Assembly: GCF_022965755.1 (NCBI RefSeq)
Contig: NZ_CP095187.1
Location: 372,001-436,000 of the forward strand
Reading direction: 5' to 3'
DNA from: Pseudoxanthomonas sp. F37
GTDB taxonomy: Bacteria > Pseudomonadota > Gammaproteobacteria > Xanthomonadales > Xanthomonadaceae
Length of the DNA: 64,000 bases
A program made the position numbers and the translations under genes. This document shows, piece by piece, positions 9,452 to 16,873 of the stretch (position 1 is its first letter; every line of letters starts with the position of its first letter). The notes below the pieces were generated by a model that was not told the origin of the DNA, did not search any database, and saw only the letters and a program-made list of their open reading frames with translations.

Positions 9452-11119
9452 ATGAGCGACAAACCGTTAACCGACATCACGTTCTCCTCGTTCGACCTGC
9501 ATCCGGCGCTGCTCGCCGGGCTGGAAGGCGCAGGTTTCTCCCGCTGCACGCCGATCCAGGCGATGACCTTGCCGGTCGCCCTGGCCGGTCGCGATGTGGC
9601 CGGCCAGGCGCAGACCGGCACCGGCAAGACGCTGGCATTCCTGGTGGCGGTGATGAACCGCCTGCTGAGCCGCCCGGCCCTGGCCGAGCGCAAGCCCGAG
9701 GATCCGCGCGCGCTGATCCTGGCGCCCACGCGCGAACTGGCCATCCAGATCCACAAGGACGCGGTGAAGTTCGGCGCCGACCTGGGCCTGCGCTTCGCCC
9801 TGGTCTACGGCGGCGTGGACTACGACAAGCAGCGCGAACTGCTGCAGAAGGGCGTGGACGTCATCATCGCCACCCCCGGCCGGCTGATCGACTACGTCAA
9901 GCAGCACAAGGTGGTCAGCCTGCACGCCTGCGAGGTGTGCGTGCTGGACGAAGCCGACCGCATGTTCGACCTGGGCTTCATCAAGGACATCCGTTTCCTG
10001 CTGCGGCGCATGCCCGAGCGCACCACGCGGCAGACGCTGCTGTTCTCGGCCACGCTGTCGCACCGCGTGCTGGAACTGGCGTACGAGCACATGAACGAGC
10101 CCGAGAAGCTCGTCGTCGAAACCGAGTTCATCACCGCGGCCAAGGTGCGGCAGAAGCTGTACTACCCGGCCGACGAGGAGAAGATCCCGCTGCTGATCGG
10201 CCTGCTGTCGCGCAGCGAGGGCGCGCGCACCATGGTGTTCGTCAACACCAAGGCCTTCGTCGAGCGCGTGGCGCGTGCGCTGGAGCGCGCCGGTTACCGC
10301 GTCGGCGTGCTGTCCGGCGACGTGCCGCAGAAGAAGCGCGAATCGCTGCTGAAGAAGTTCCAGGCCGGCCAGCTGGAGTTGCTGGTGGCCACCGACGTGG
10401 CCGCGCGCGGCCTGCACATCGACGGCGTGTCGCACGTGTTCAACTTCGACCTGCCGTTCGATGCCGAGGACTACGTGCACCGCATCGGCCGCACCGCCCG
10501 CCTGGGCGCCGAGGGCGATGCGATCAGCTTCGCCTGCGAGCGCTATGCGATGTCGCTGCCCGACATCGAGGCCTACATCGAGCAGAAGATCCCGTCCGAG
10601 CCGGTCACCGCGGAGCTGCTGACCGCGCTGCCGCGTCCGGAGCGCCCGAAGCCGGCCGCGGGCGAGGAAGAGGAGAGCATCGGCCAGATCTTCCGCGAGG
10701 CGCGCGAACAGAAGGCCGCCGACGAAGAACGCCGTGGGGGTGGCCGCAAGCCCGGTGGCGCCGGTGGTGCCGGTCGTCGCGAGGGCGGCCGCCGCGAAGG
10801 TCCGCGTTCGGGCGAGGGCAAGCCGCGCCCGCCGCGCGCACCGCGTCCGCCACGCCCCGAAGGCGAGGCTGCCGCGCCGGTGGCGCAGGCCGCCGAAGTG
10901 CCGCGTCCCGAGGCGGCCGCGCTGCCCGAAGGCGAGCGCAAGCCGCGCAAGCGCCGTCGCCGCCGTCATGGCCGCCCGCTGGAAGGGGCCGAGGGCGCCG
11001 TGGCGAATGCCGCGCCGGCCGCACCCAGGCCGGTCGCCGCACCCGGGCCCGCCGACGACAACGCGGGGTTCCTGACCCGGCTGGGCCGCAAGATCCGTTC
11101 GCTCGTCTCGGGCAACTGA
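9452..11119 (+). CDS. rhlB: ATP-dependent RNA helicase RhlB
   Basis: DEAD-box helicase of 555 residues; RhlB unwinds RNA for the degradosome in E. coli. The ATG at 9452 follows AAGAAGAAGG. Core motifs appear in order: Q motif ([13 protein letters not shown]), motif [39 protein letters not shown] and HRIGRTAR. After residue ~390 comes a long basic Arg/Gly/Pro/Ala tail ([23 protein letters not shown]) ending in [16 protein letters not shown], longer than the E. coli tail and probably RNA-binding. It is divergent from trxA across 226 bp that holds a TAAACT-like -10 near 9294. An 81-bp palindrome follows the gene. Confidence 0.95.
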   Translation: MSDKPLTDITFSSFDLHPALLAGLEGAGFSRCTPIQAMTLPVALAGRDVAGQAQTGTGKTLAFLVAVMNRLLSRPALAERKPEDPRALILAPTRELAIQIHKDAVKFGADLGLRFALVYGGVDYDKQRELLQKGVDVIIATPGRLIDYVKQHKVVSLHACEVCVLDEADRMFDLGFIKDIRFLLRRMPERTTRQTLLFSATLSHRVLELAYEHMNEPEKLVVETEFITAAKVRQKLYYPADEEKIPLLIGLLSRSEGARTMVFVNTKAFVERVARALERAGYRVGVLSGDVPQKKRESLLKKFQAGQLELLVATDVAARGLHIDGVSHVFNFDLPFDAEDYVHRIGRTARLGAEGDAISFACERYAMSLPDIEAYIEQKIPSEPVTAELLTALPRPERPKPAAGEEEESIGQIFREAREQKAADEERRGGGRKPGGAGGAGRREGGRREGPRSGEGKPRPPRAPRPPRPEGEAAAPVAQAAEVPRPEAAALPEGERKPRKRRRRRHGRPLEGAEGAVANAAPAAPRPVAAPGPADDNAGFLTRLGRKIRSLVSGN

Positions 11120-11130
11120 CCCCCGACACC

Positions 11131-11211
11131 TGTAGGAGCGCCCCATGGGCGCGATGCCTTTTGCCGGAAAGCATCCGGAGCAAAGCATCGCGCCCATGGG
11201 GCGCTCCTACA
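11131..11211. repeat. GTAGGAGCG palindromic repeat, copy 1
   Basis: Two perfectly complementary 27-nt arms (11131-11157 and 11185-11211) start with TGTAGGAGCGCCCCATGGGC and enclose a 27-nt loop. It is one of five related REP-like elements in the window, all intergenic and all at 3' ends of genes. A transcript would form a very stable stem, so it may also protect or end the rhlB mRNA. Confidence 0.85.
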
Positions 11212-11269
11212 GAAGTGCGTTGGTCGCCATGGGTGCCGGTGCGCATCGCAACCGGCAGGCCGGCTCCGG

Positions 11270-11275
11270 CATAAT
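11270..11275 (+). promoter_or_regulatory. Putative -10 box (CATAAT) for ftsEX
   Basis: CATAAT ends 8 bp before the ftsE ATG. With a usual start site 6-8 nt downstream of a -10 box, the transcript would begin at or next to the start codon, so the mRNA may be leaderless. Confidence 0.45.
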
Positions 11276-11283
11276 CGACGCAC

Positions 11284-11970
11284 ATGAGCGTCCTGCGATT
11301 CGAAAACGTCAGCAAGCAATACCCCGGTGGCCACGCGGCGCTGGAGGATGTCAGCTTCGAAGTGGCCGAGGGCGAGATGCTGTTCGTCACCGGCCACTCC
11401 GGTGCGGGCAAGAGCACGCTGCTGAAGCTGATCCACCTGAGCGAGCGGCCCAGCCGCGGTGCGGTGGTGTTCGGCGGCAGGAACCTGCTGAAGGTGCGTG
11501 GCGGACGCATTCCGCTGCACCGTCGCCAGGTGGGCGCGGTCTACCAGGACCATCGCCTGCTCACCGACCGCACGGTGATGGAGAACGTATCGCTGCCGCT
11601 GATCCTGCGCGGCGACCGCCGTGGCGACATCGGCAAGCGGGTGCGCGAGGTGCTGGCGCGGCTGGGGCTTGGCCACCGGGAAAACGCGCTGCCCACCCAG
11701 CTGTCCGCCGGCGAGCAGCAGCGCGTGGGCATCGCCCGCGCGATCGTGGCCGAGCCGCGCCTGCTGGTGGCCGACGAGCCCACCGGCAACCTCGATCCGA
11801 CGCTGGCGGCGGAGATCATGTCGCTGTTCGCGTCCATGCCCGAGCGGGGGACCAGCGTGCTGGTGGTCAGCCACGACCTGTCGCTGCTCAAGCGCATGAA
11901 GAAGCGCGTGCTGATCCTCGACCACGGCAAGCTGGTCGACGACATCTCCCCGGCGGACCTGGCCGAATGA
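11284..11970 (+). CDS. ftsE: Cell division ATP-binding protein FtsE
   Basis: ABC ATPase of 228 residues that, with FtsX, couples the divisome to activation of cell-wall hydrolases. Motifs: Walker A GHSGAGKST, Q-loop VYQDHRLL, signature LSAGEQQR (the family form is LSGGEQQR), Walker B RLLVADEPTGNLD and H-loop VSHD. The stop overlaps the ftsX start as ATGA, implying coupled translation. Confidence 0.96.
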   Translation: MSVLRFENVSKQYPGGHAALEDVSFEVAEGEMLFVTGHSGAGKSTLLKLIHLSERPSRGAVVFGGRNLLKVRGGRIPLHRRQVGAVYQDHRLLTDRTVMENVSLPLILRGDRRGDIGKRVREVLARLGLGHRENALPTQLSAGEQQRVGIARAIVAEPRLLVADEPTGNLDPTLAAEIMSLFASMPERGTSVLVVSHDLSLLKRMKKRVLILDHGKLVDDISPADLAE

Positions 11971-12911
11971 GCGAGGCGAAGAACAGCCGCGCGCAGGCGC
12001 GTTCCGGTGCGGGCATCTGGCTGGACCAGCATCTCTACAGTTTCGTGTCCAGCCTGGGACGCGCCGTGCGCCGCCCATGGGCCACGCTGCTGACGGTCGG
12101 CGTGATGGCGGTGGCGTTCGCGCTGCCGCTGGGGCTGTGGCTGGCATTGCAGAACGTGGGCCACTTCGCCGGCGACGTGCAGCAGTCGCGCGAGATCGAC
12201 CTGTTCCTGACCCCCGAGACGCCGGTGGCGCGTGCGCAGGCGTTGGCCGAGGCGCTGCGTGCGCGCGACGACGTGGCCCGGGTGGAACTGCGCACGCCGG
12301 AGCAGGGCCTGGCGGAGTTCCGCCAGCGCAGCGGGCTGGCCGGCTCGCTGGACCTGCTGGAGGGCAATCCGCTGCCGGCCGTGCTGGTGGTGGTGCCCGA
12401 AGGCGACGAGGCAAGGCTGGTCGCCGCGCTGGAGGCGTTGCCGGAAGCCGATCTGCTCCAGCACGATGCGGCCTGGCGCGAGCGGCTGGCCGGCTGGATG
12501 GGGTTCGGTGAACGCCTGACCTGGGTGCTGGCCGCCCTGTTCGGCCTGGGTGCGTTGCTGGTGGTGGGCAATACCGTGCGGCTGGACATCCAGTCGCGGC
12601 GCGAGGAGATCGGCGTACTGCAGTTGCTCGGCGCCAGCGACGGTTTCATCCGCAGGCCCTTCGTCTACCTGGGGGCCTGGTACGGCCTGGCGGCCGGCGC
12701 GCTGGCCCTGGGGCTGCTGACGCTGGCCGCGCTGGCCCTGCGCGACCCGCTGGCCGCGCTGGCGCGCAGCTATGGCAGCCCGTTCGCGCTGTCCGGGCTG
12801 GACCCGCTGGGCGCGGCGGCCGTGGTGCTGGCGGCCACGGCCGTGGGCTGGCTGGGGGCATGGCTGGTGACCGGCCACTTCTTGCGTCAGACTCGCCCGA
12901 CTGCCACCTGA
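11967..12911 (+). CDS. ftsX: Cell division protein FtsX (permease)
   Basis: Inner-membrane partner of FtsE, 314 residues. The start overlaps the ftsE stop by 4 bp. There is one N-terminal helix (ATLLTVGVMAVAFALPLGLWLAL), a periplasmic loop of about 120 residues (EIDLFLTPETPVARAQALAEAL), then three C-terminal helices of the FtsX fold (LAALFGLGALLVVGNTVRLD, with the REEIGVLQLLGAS cytoplasmic loop). The topology and length are typical. Confidence 0.95.
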   Translation: MSEAKNSRAQARSGAGIWLDQHLYSFVSSLGRAVRRPWATLLTVGVMAVAFALPLGLWLALQNVGHFAGDVQQSREIDLFLTPETPVARAQALAEALRARDDVARVELRTPEQGLAEFRQRSGLAGSLDLLEGNPLPAVLVVVPEGDEARLVAALEALPEADLLQHDAAWRERLAGWMGFGERLTWVLAALFGLGALLVVGNTVRLDIQSRREEIGVLQLLGASDGFIRRPFVYLGAWYGLAAGALALGLLTLAALALRDPLAALARSYGSPFALSGLDPLGAAAVVLAATAVGWLGAWLVTGHFLRQTRPTAT

Positions 12912-12925
12912 CTTCCCGCATCTTC

Positions 12926-13765
12926 ATGGCTCAAGAGCTCCGGCATCTGATCAGCGACGCGCCCCGCGTGATGGTGGTGGATGGGTCGAAGCTGGTGCGC
13001 AAGCTGATCGCCGACGTGCTGCAGCGCGAAGTACCGGGCGTGCAGGTGATCGGCTGTTCCAGCATCGCCGAGGCCCGCGTTGCGCTGGAGCAGGGCGAAG
13101 TGCACCTGGTCACCACCGCCCTGGCGCTGCCCGACGGCGACGGATTGGAGATCGCGCGCAGCGTGCGCGAGGCGGCGGGCCAGGCCTACGTGCCGGTGAT
13201 CGTGGTGTCGGGCGATGCCCAGCAGCACCTGGAGGAGCGCCGCTTCACCGAGTTCGTCACCGACTACTTCGACAAGGCCCTGGGCCACGAGGCGCTGGCG
13301 GCCTTCATCCGCGGCTACGTGCAGCCCGAGCCGGTGGTGGGTGCGACGATCCTCTACATCGAGGACAGCCGCGTGGTGGCCGAGACCACGCGGCGCATGC
13401 TGGAGCGGCAGTCGCTCAACGTGGTGCACGTGTTGAAGGCGGAGGACGCCTTCGCTCTGCTCACCGCCGAATCGCTGGGCCTGTCCACGCACAAGTTCGA
13501 CCTGGTGCTGACCGACGTGATCCTGAAAGGAGAGCTGAGCGGGCGCGACATCGTGCAGCGCATCCGCGTGGATTTCGCCTACGGCAAGCGGCGCCTGCCG
13601 ATCCTGGTGATGACCGGCGACAGCAACCGCGACAACCAGGCCGAGTTGCTGCAGGCCGGCGCCAACGACCTGGTGCTGAAGCCGATCGCCGAGCGCCTGC
13701 TGGTGACCAAGGTGTTGTTCCAGCTGCGCCTGGCGCGCATGGACGAATCGCGCGCGCTGGTCTGA
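12926..13765 (+). CDS. Response regulator with two receiver domains, the first degenerate
   Basis: A 279-residue protein made of two CheY-like receivers and no output domain. In receiver 1 (about 14-125) the phosphoryl-accepting Asp is replaced by Ala65 ([14 protein letters not shown]) and the acidic pocket keeps one Asp (VVDGSK), so it probably cannot be phosphorylated. Receiver 2 (about 140-275) is intact: acidic pair ED in YIEDSRVV, Asp197 in [10 protein letters not shown], and the Lys in DLVLKPI. It lies 14 bp after ftsX and 16 bp before ung, so it may be transcribed with ftsEX. No kinase is nearby. A role in cell-pole or division signalling is only a guess from position. Confidence 0.85.
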   Translation: MAQELRHLISDAPRVMVVDGSKLVRKLIADVLQREVPGVQVIGCSSIAEARVALEQGEVHLVTTALALPDGDGLEIARSVREAAGQAYVPVIVVSGDAQQHLEERRFTEFVTDYFDKALGHEALAAFIRGYVQPEPVVGATILYIEDSRVVAETTRRMLERQSLNVVHVLKAEDAFALLTAESLGLSTHKFDLVLTDVILKGELSGRDIVQRIRVDFAYGKRRLPILVMTGDSNRDNQAELLQAGANDLVLKPIAERLLVTKVLFQLRLARMDESRALV

Positions 13766-13781
13766 GGCGCGTGCGTCCGGC

Positions 13782-14489
13782 ATGACCGAGGCAGACCGCA
13801 TCAGGCTGGAGCCTTCCTGGAAGGCGCGCATCGGCGACTGGCTGCAGCGTCCGGAGATGCGCGAGCTGTCCGCCTTCCTGCGCCAGCGCAAGGCCGCGGG
13901 CGCGCGCATCTACCCGCCGGGACCGCAGATCTTCGCGGCCTTCGACGCCACGCCGTTCGACGCGGTGAAGGTAGTGATCCTGGGGCAGGATCCCTACCAC
14001 GGTCCCGGGCAGGCGCACGGACTGTGCTTCTCGGTGCTGCCGGGCGTGCCGGTGCCGCCGTCGCTGGCGAACATCTTCAAGGAACTCAATGCCGACCTGG
14101 GTATCGCGCCGCCGGACCATGGCTGCCTGCTGCCGTGGGCGCGCCAGGGCGTGCTGTTGCTCAATGCCGTGCTGACGGTCGAGGAAGGACGCGCCGGCGC
14201 CCACCAGGGCAAGGGCTGGGAAGGCTTCACCGACCACGCCATCGAGACGCTGGCGCGTGAGCGCGAAGGGTTGGTGTTCCTGCTGTGGGGCAGCTACGCG
14301 CAGGCCAAGGGCAAGGTGATCGACACGCGTCGCCACCGCGTGCTGCGCGCCCCGCATCCCTCGCCGTTGTCGGCGCACCGCGGCTTCCTGGGCTGTGGGC
14401 ATTTCAGTGCGACCAACCAGTACCTGACGCAGCGCGGGCAGGTGCCGATCGACTGGCGGTTGCCGCCGCGCGACCAGCTGGCGCTCTGA
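13782..14489 (+). CDS. ung: Uracil-DNA glycosylase (family 1)
   Basis: Base-excision repair enzyme of 235 residues that removes uracil from DNA. Family-1 motifs are intact: the catalytic water-activating motif [30 protein letters not shown], and the DNA-intercalating [18 protein letters not shown] near the C-terminus. Length and motif spacing are standard. It closes the ftsEX-response regulator-ung run and is followed by a palindrome with a T-run that should end transcription. Confidence 0.97.
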   Translation: MTEADRIRLEPSWKARIGDWLQRPEMRELSAFLRQRKAAGARIYPPGPQIFAAFDATPFDAVKVVILGQDPYHGPGQAHGLCFSVLPGVPVPPSLANIFKELNADLGIAPPDHGCLLPWARQGVLLLNAVLTVEEGRAGAHQGKGWEGFTDHAIETLAREREGLVFLLWGSYAQAKGKVIDTRRHRVLRAPHPSPLSAHRGFLGCGHFSATNQYLTQRGQVPIDWRLPPRDQLAL

Positions 14490-14505
14490 CGCGCACGTGT
14501 GTCTC

Positions 14506-14594
14506 TGTAGGAGCGGGCCATGCCCGCGATGCTTTTGTGTGCGATCCGACCGAAGAGCATCGCGGGCATGGCCCGCTCCTACAGTCTTTTTTTA
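14506..14594. terminator. GTAGGAGCG palindrome, copy 2, with T-run
   Basis: Complementary arms (14506-14533 and 14556-14583; core TGTAGGAGCGGGCCATGCCC) are followed on the plus strand by CTTTTTTTAT. This gives a rho-independent terminator for ung built from the repeat. The convergent DUF2059 gene ends immediately after it. Confidence 0.8.
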
Positions 14595-15152
14595 TCAGCG
14601 CGTACGGCGCCGCTTCTGCGGTGGCGAAACCGGGGGCGGTGGCGTGACCGGGATGTTCTTGATCTCGGCCTGCAGCTCATCCAGCATCGGCACCATCTTC
14701 TGCTGCACGGCGGTCATGATGTTCTGCATCAGCGCCGGGTTCTTGTCCAGCATGCGCTGGCCGGCGGCGCTTTCGTAGAATTTGGTGATCGCGCGCACAT
14801 CCTCGCGCGTGTAGGTCTTCTTGTAGACGTCCAGGTACACCGGGCGCATTTGCTCCCACGACAGTGCCTTGCGCACGATCTCCCGGGTCTTGGCCTGGAT
14901 GCGCGCCACCTCGGCCTTCTGTTCCTCGGTCATTTCCTTGCCGGCGAAATGCTTGTCGAACTCCTGCTGCTGCACCGCCTCCATCTGCGGGACCACGCCG
15001 GCCAGCAGGCTTTCGGCGCGGGACGCCTTCAGCAGGCGGTCGATGTCGGCATCGGTGGGCTCGGCGGCGAAGACCGGCGCGGACGCCAGCAGGGCGAGGG
15101 CGAACAGGAGGCGCGGCAGGGCGCGGGCCGTGGTCGACGTGAGGTAGGACAT
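14595..15152 (-). CDS. DUF2059 domain-containing exported protein
   Basis: A 185-residue protein. The ATG at 15152 (MSYLTSTTAR) opens a signal peptide (ALPRLLFALALLASAPVFA, cleavage likely before AEPTDAD). The longer frame adds an Arg/Pro-rich stretch with no start signals. The mature part is a helical DUF2059 domain (DIDRLLKASRAESLL ... YTREDVRAITKFYESAAGQRML ... MLDELQAEIK), ending in a short Pro-rich, basic tail. DUF2059 proteins are periplasmic and of unknown function. No operon partner is visible. Confidence 0.8.
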   Translation of the reverse strand: MSYLTSTTARALPRLLFALALLASAPVFAAEPTDADIDRLLKASRAESLLAGVVPQMEAVQQQEFDKHFAGKEMTEEQKAEVARIQAKTREIVRKALSWEQMRPVYLDVYKKTYTREDVRAITKFYESAAGQRMLDKNPALMQNIMTAVQQKMVPMLDELQAEIKNIPVTPPPPVSPPQKRRRTR

Positions 15153-15274
15153 GCGGCGTGGACGGCGTGGGCGGCTCGGAGTCGGGGGCGTAGGGTGCCT
15201 GTCCGGGAGTAAATCTGGTGTTAATCGGCGGCGATCGGGGCGCCAGCGCGCTGCGAACGGACCCACATCCTGAC

Positions 15275-15280
15275 TACAAT
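15275..15280 (+). promoter_or_regulatory. Putative -10 box (TACAAT) for arfB
   Basis: TACAAT ends 6 bp before the arfB ATG at 15287, with no Shine-Dalgarno in between. Transcription would start at the ATG, so a leaderless mRNA is likely. Confidence 0.5.
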
Positions 15281-15286
15281 CCGCGC

Positions 15287-15721
15287 ATGGGGAGCACCGC
15301 ACTCGAAATCACGCCGACGCTGTCGATACCCGACGACGAACTCGTCGAACGGTTCGTGCGCGCCAGCGGCGCGGGCGGGCAGAACGTCAACAAGGTGGCC
15401 ACGGCGGTGGAATTGCGCTTCGACGTGGCGGGTTCGCCGTCGCTGCCGGACGCCCTGCGCGAGCGCCTGCTGTCCAAGCGCGACCGCCGCCTCACCGACG
15501 AGGGCGTGCTGGTGATCGACGCGCAGCGCTTCCGTACGCAGGACCGCAACCGGCAGGACGCGCGCGAGCGCCTGGCCGCGCTGATCGCCGCCGCGCTGGT
15601 GGTGCCGAAAAAGCGCATCGCCACCAAGCCTTCGCGCGCCGCGAAGGCGCGCCGGCTGGACGCCAAGCGCGAGCGCAGCCAGGTCAAGCGCGGCCGTTCG
15701 CAGAAGAACCAATGGGAGTAA
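15287..15721 (+). CDS. arfB: Peptidyl-tRNA hydrolase ArfB (YaeJ), ribosome rescue
   Basis: A 144-residue stand-alone release-factor domain that frees ribosomes stalled on mRNA without a stop codon. The GGQ motif is present (ASGAGGQNVNKV), and the tail is Lys/Arg-rich (RAAKARRLDAKRERSQVKRG), as needed for insertion into the mRNA channel. The ATG sits just after a -10-like box. The gene is followed 4 bp later by an acyltransferase, so the two are probably cotranscribed. The class fits ArfB rather than PrfH because there is no extended N-terminal domain. Confidence 0.93.
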   Translation: MGSTALEITPTLSIPDDELVERFVRASGAGGQNVNKVATAVELRFDVAGSPSLPDALRERLLSKRDRRLTDEGVLVIDAQRFRTQDRNRQDARERLAALIAAALVVPKKRIATKPSRAAKARRLDAKRERSQVKRGRSQKNQWE

Positions 15722-15725
15722 CCGC

Positions 15726-16322
15726 TTGAGCCACGACATCGTCCCGCGCATCCCGCCGAACATGCCGCAGGTGCCGCCCAACCGCTTCACCCGCTGGATG
15801 GGCCGCACCTTCCTGCGCGTGTCCGGCTGGAAGATCGTCGGCACGCTGCCGGACATCCCCAAGCTGGTGATGATCGTGGCGCCGCATTCGTCCAACTGGG
15901 ACGGCATCTGGGGAATGGCGGCGAAGATCGCGATGGGCTTCCAGGTGCGCGTGCTGGGCAAGGCGCAGCTGTTCTGGTGGCCGCTGTCGCCGCTGCTGCG
16001 CAAGCTGGGCGTGGTGCCGGTGGATCGCAGCTCGCCGCAGGGCACGGTGGAACAGGCGGTCCGCATGATCCGCCAGTCCGACAGGATGTGGTTCGCGTTG
16101 ACGCCGGAAGGCACCCGCAAGCGCGTGGACAAGTGGAAGGGCGGCTTCCTGAAGATCGCCCAGCAGGCGCAGGTGCCCATCCTGATGGCGTATTTCCACT
16201 ACCCCGAGAAGACCATCGGCATCGGCGAGGTGTACTACCCCACCGGGGACATGGACGCCGACATGGCCGCGATCCGCGCGTGGTACCGGCCGTGGCAGGG
16301 AAAGAACCGCGGCACGGTGTGA
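15726..16322 (+). CDS. PlsC-like acyltransferase family protein
   Basis: A 198-residue protein in the lysophospholipid acyltransferase (PlsC/AGPAT) superfamily. The H-x4-D motif is HSSNWD, followed by motif III as LTPEGTRKR (family EGTR). There is no strong N-terminal membrane anchor. The start is TTG at 15726, 4 bp after the arfB stop; the next in-frame Met is at residue 13. Similar short proteins are annotated as 1-acyl-glycerol-3-phosphate acyltransferase-like, but the substrate is unknown. It ends before a repeat-filled gap. Confidence 0.8.
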   Translation: MSHDIVPRIPPNMPQVPPNRFTRWMGRTFLRVSGWKIVGTLPDIPKLVMIVAPHSSNWDGIWGMAAKIAMGFQVRVLGKAQLFWWPLSPLLRKLGVVPVDRSSPQGTVEQAVRMIRQSDRMWFALTPEGTRKRVDKWKGGFLKIAQQAQVPILMAYFHYPEKTIGIGEVYYPTGDMDADMAAIRAWYRPWQGKNRGTV

Positions 16323-16396
16323 GATCCGGCGGGCTTGGGCCCGGTCGGGACTAAATCAGCGCGTACGCCGGGATGACGAAGCGGTCGTCGTGCCAA

Positions 16397-16764
16397 CGAA
16401 GGCCGGGACCCCTCCTGATCCTGCGGGTGCCTGGATCGGCTTGCGGCGGCTGCGGATTGTTCGGGCAGGTGTGCACGGCAAAAGCAAAATGGATCCCAGC
16501 GTGCGCTGGGATGACGGGAGGGGGTTTCCCGCGAGGTTTCAGGGCGGCGTCTGGTTCGTGCGGAAGACGCCGGGTCCCAGCGAAGGCCGGGACCCCTCCT
16601 GATCCTGCGGTTGCCTGGATCGGCCTACGGCGGCGGCGGATTGTTCGGGCAGGTGTCCACGGCAAAAGCAAAATGGATCCCAGCATTCGCTGGGATGACG
16701 GGACGGGATTTCCCGCGAGGTTTAAGGGCGGCGTCCTGTTCGTGCGGAAGACGCCGGGTTCCGG
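16397..16764. repeat. Two tandem copies of a 184-bp repeat in a 551-bp gene-free gap
   Basis: Copy 1 (16397-16580) and copy 2 (16581-16764) match with a fixed offset of 184 bp and roughly a dozen or more substitutions, with no net indel. Each contains the palindrome GGATCCCAGC...GCTGGGATGACGG, which when translated gives the WIP(A/S)-AGMT peptide seen in dispersed proteobacterial repeats. Partial units flank the array (CGGGATGACG near 16369 and 16771). I see no gene in 16323-16873. Confidence 0.85.
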
Positions 16765-16825
16765 CGTGCGCCGGGATGACGGATCGCGAATCTTCTTCGC
16801 TGTCGGCCAGTGAGGTCCCGAAAAG

Positions 16826-16850
16826 AAAAAGGCCCGCCTTGCGGCGGGCC
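16826..16850 (-). terminator. Rho-independent terminator of the TonB receptor operon
   Basis: On the minus strand an 8-bp stem (GGCCCGCC / GGCGGGCC, loop GCAA) is followed directly by TTTTTCTTTTC, 23 bp after the receptor stop. This is a textbook terminator. Confidence 0.88.
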
Positions 16851-16873
16851 TGCTCCCTTCCATGGGGTGCTCG

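Noticed and set aside
16397-16764. CRISPR-like array
   Set aside because: Only two units of 184 bp, no short repeat-spacer structure and no cas genes.
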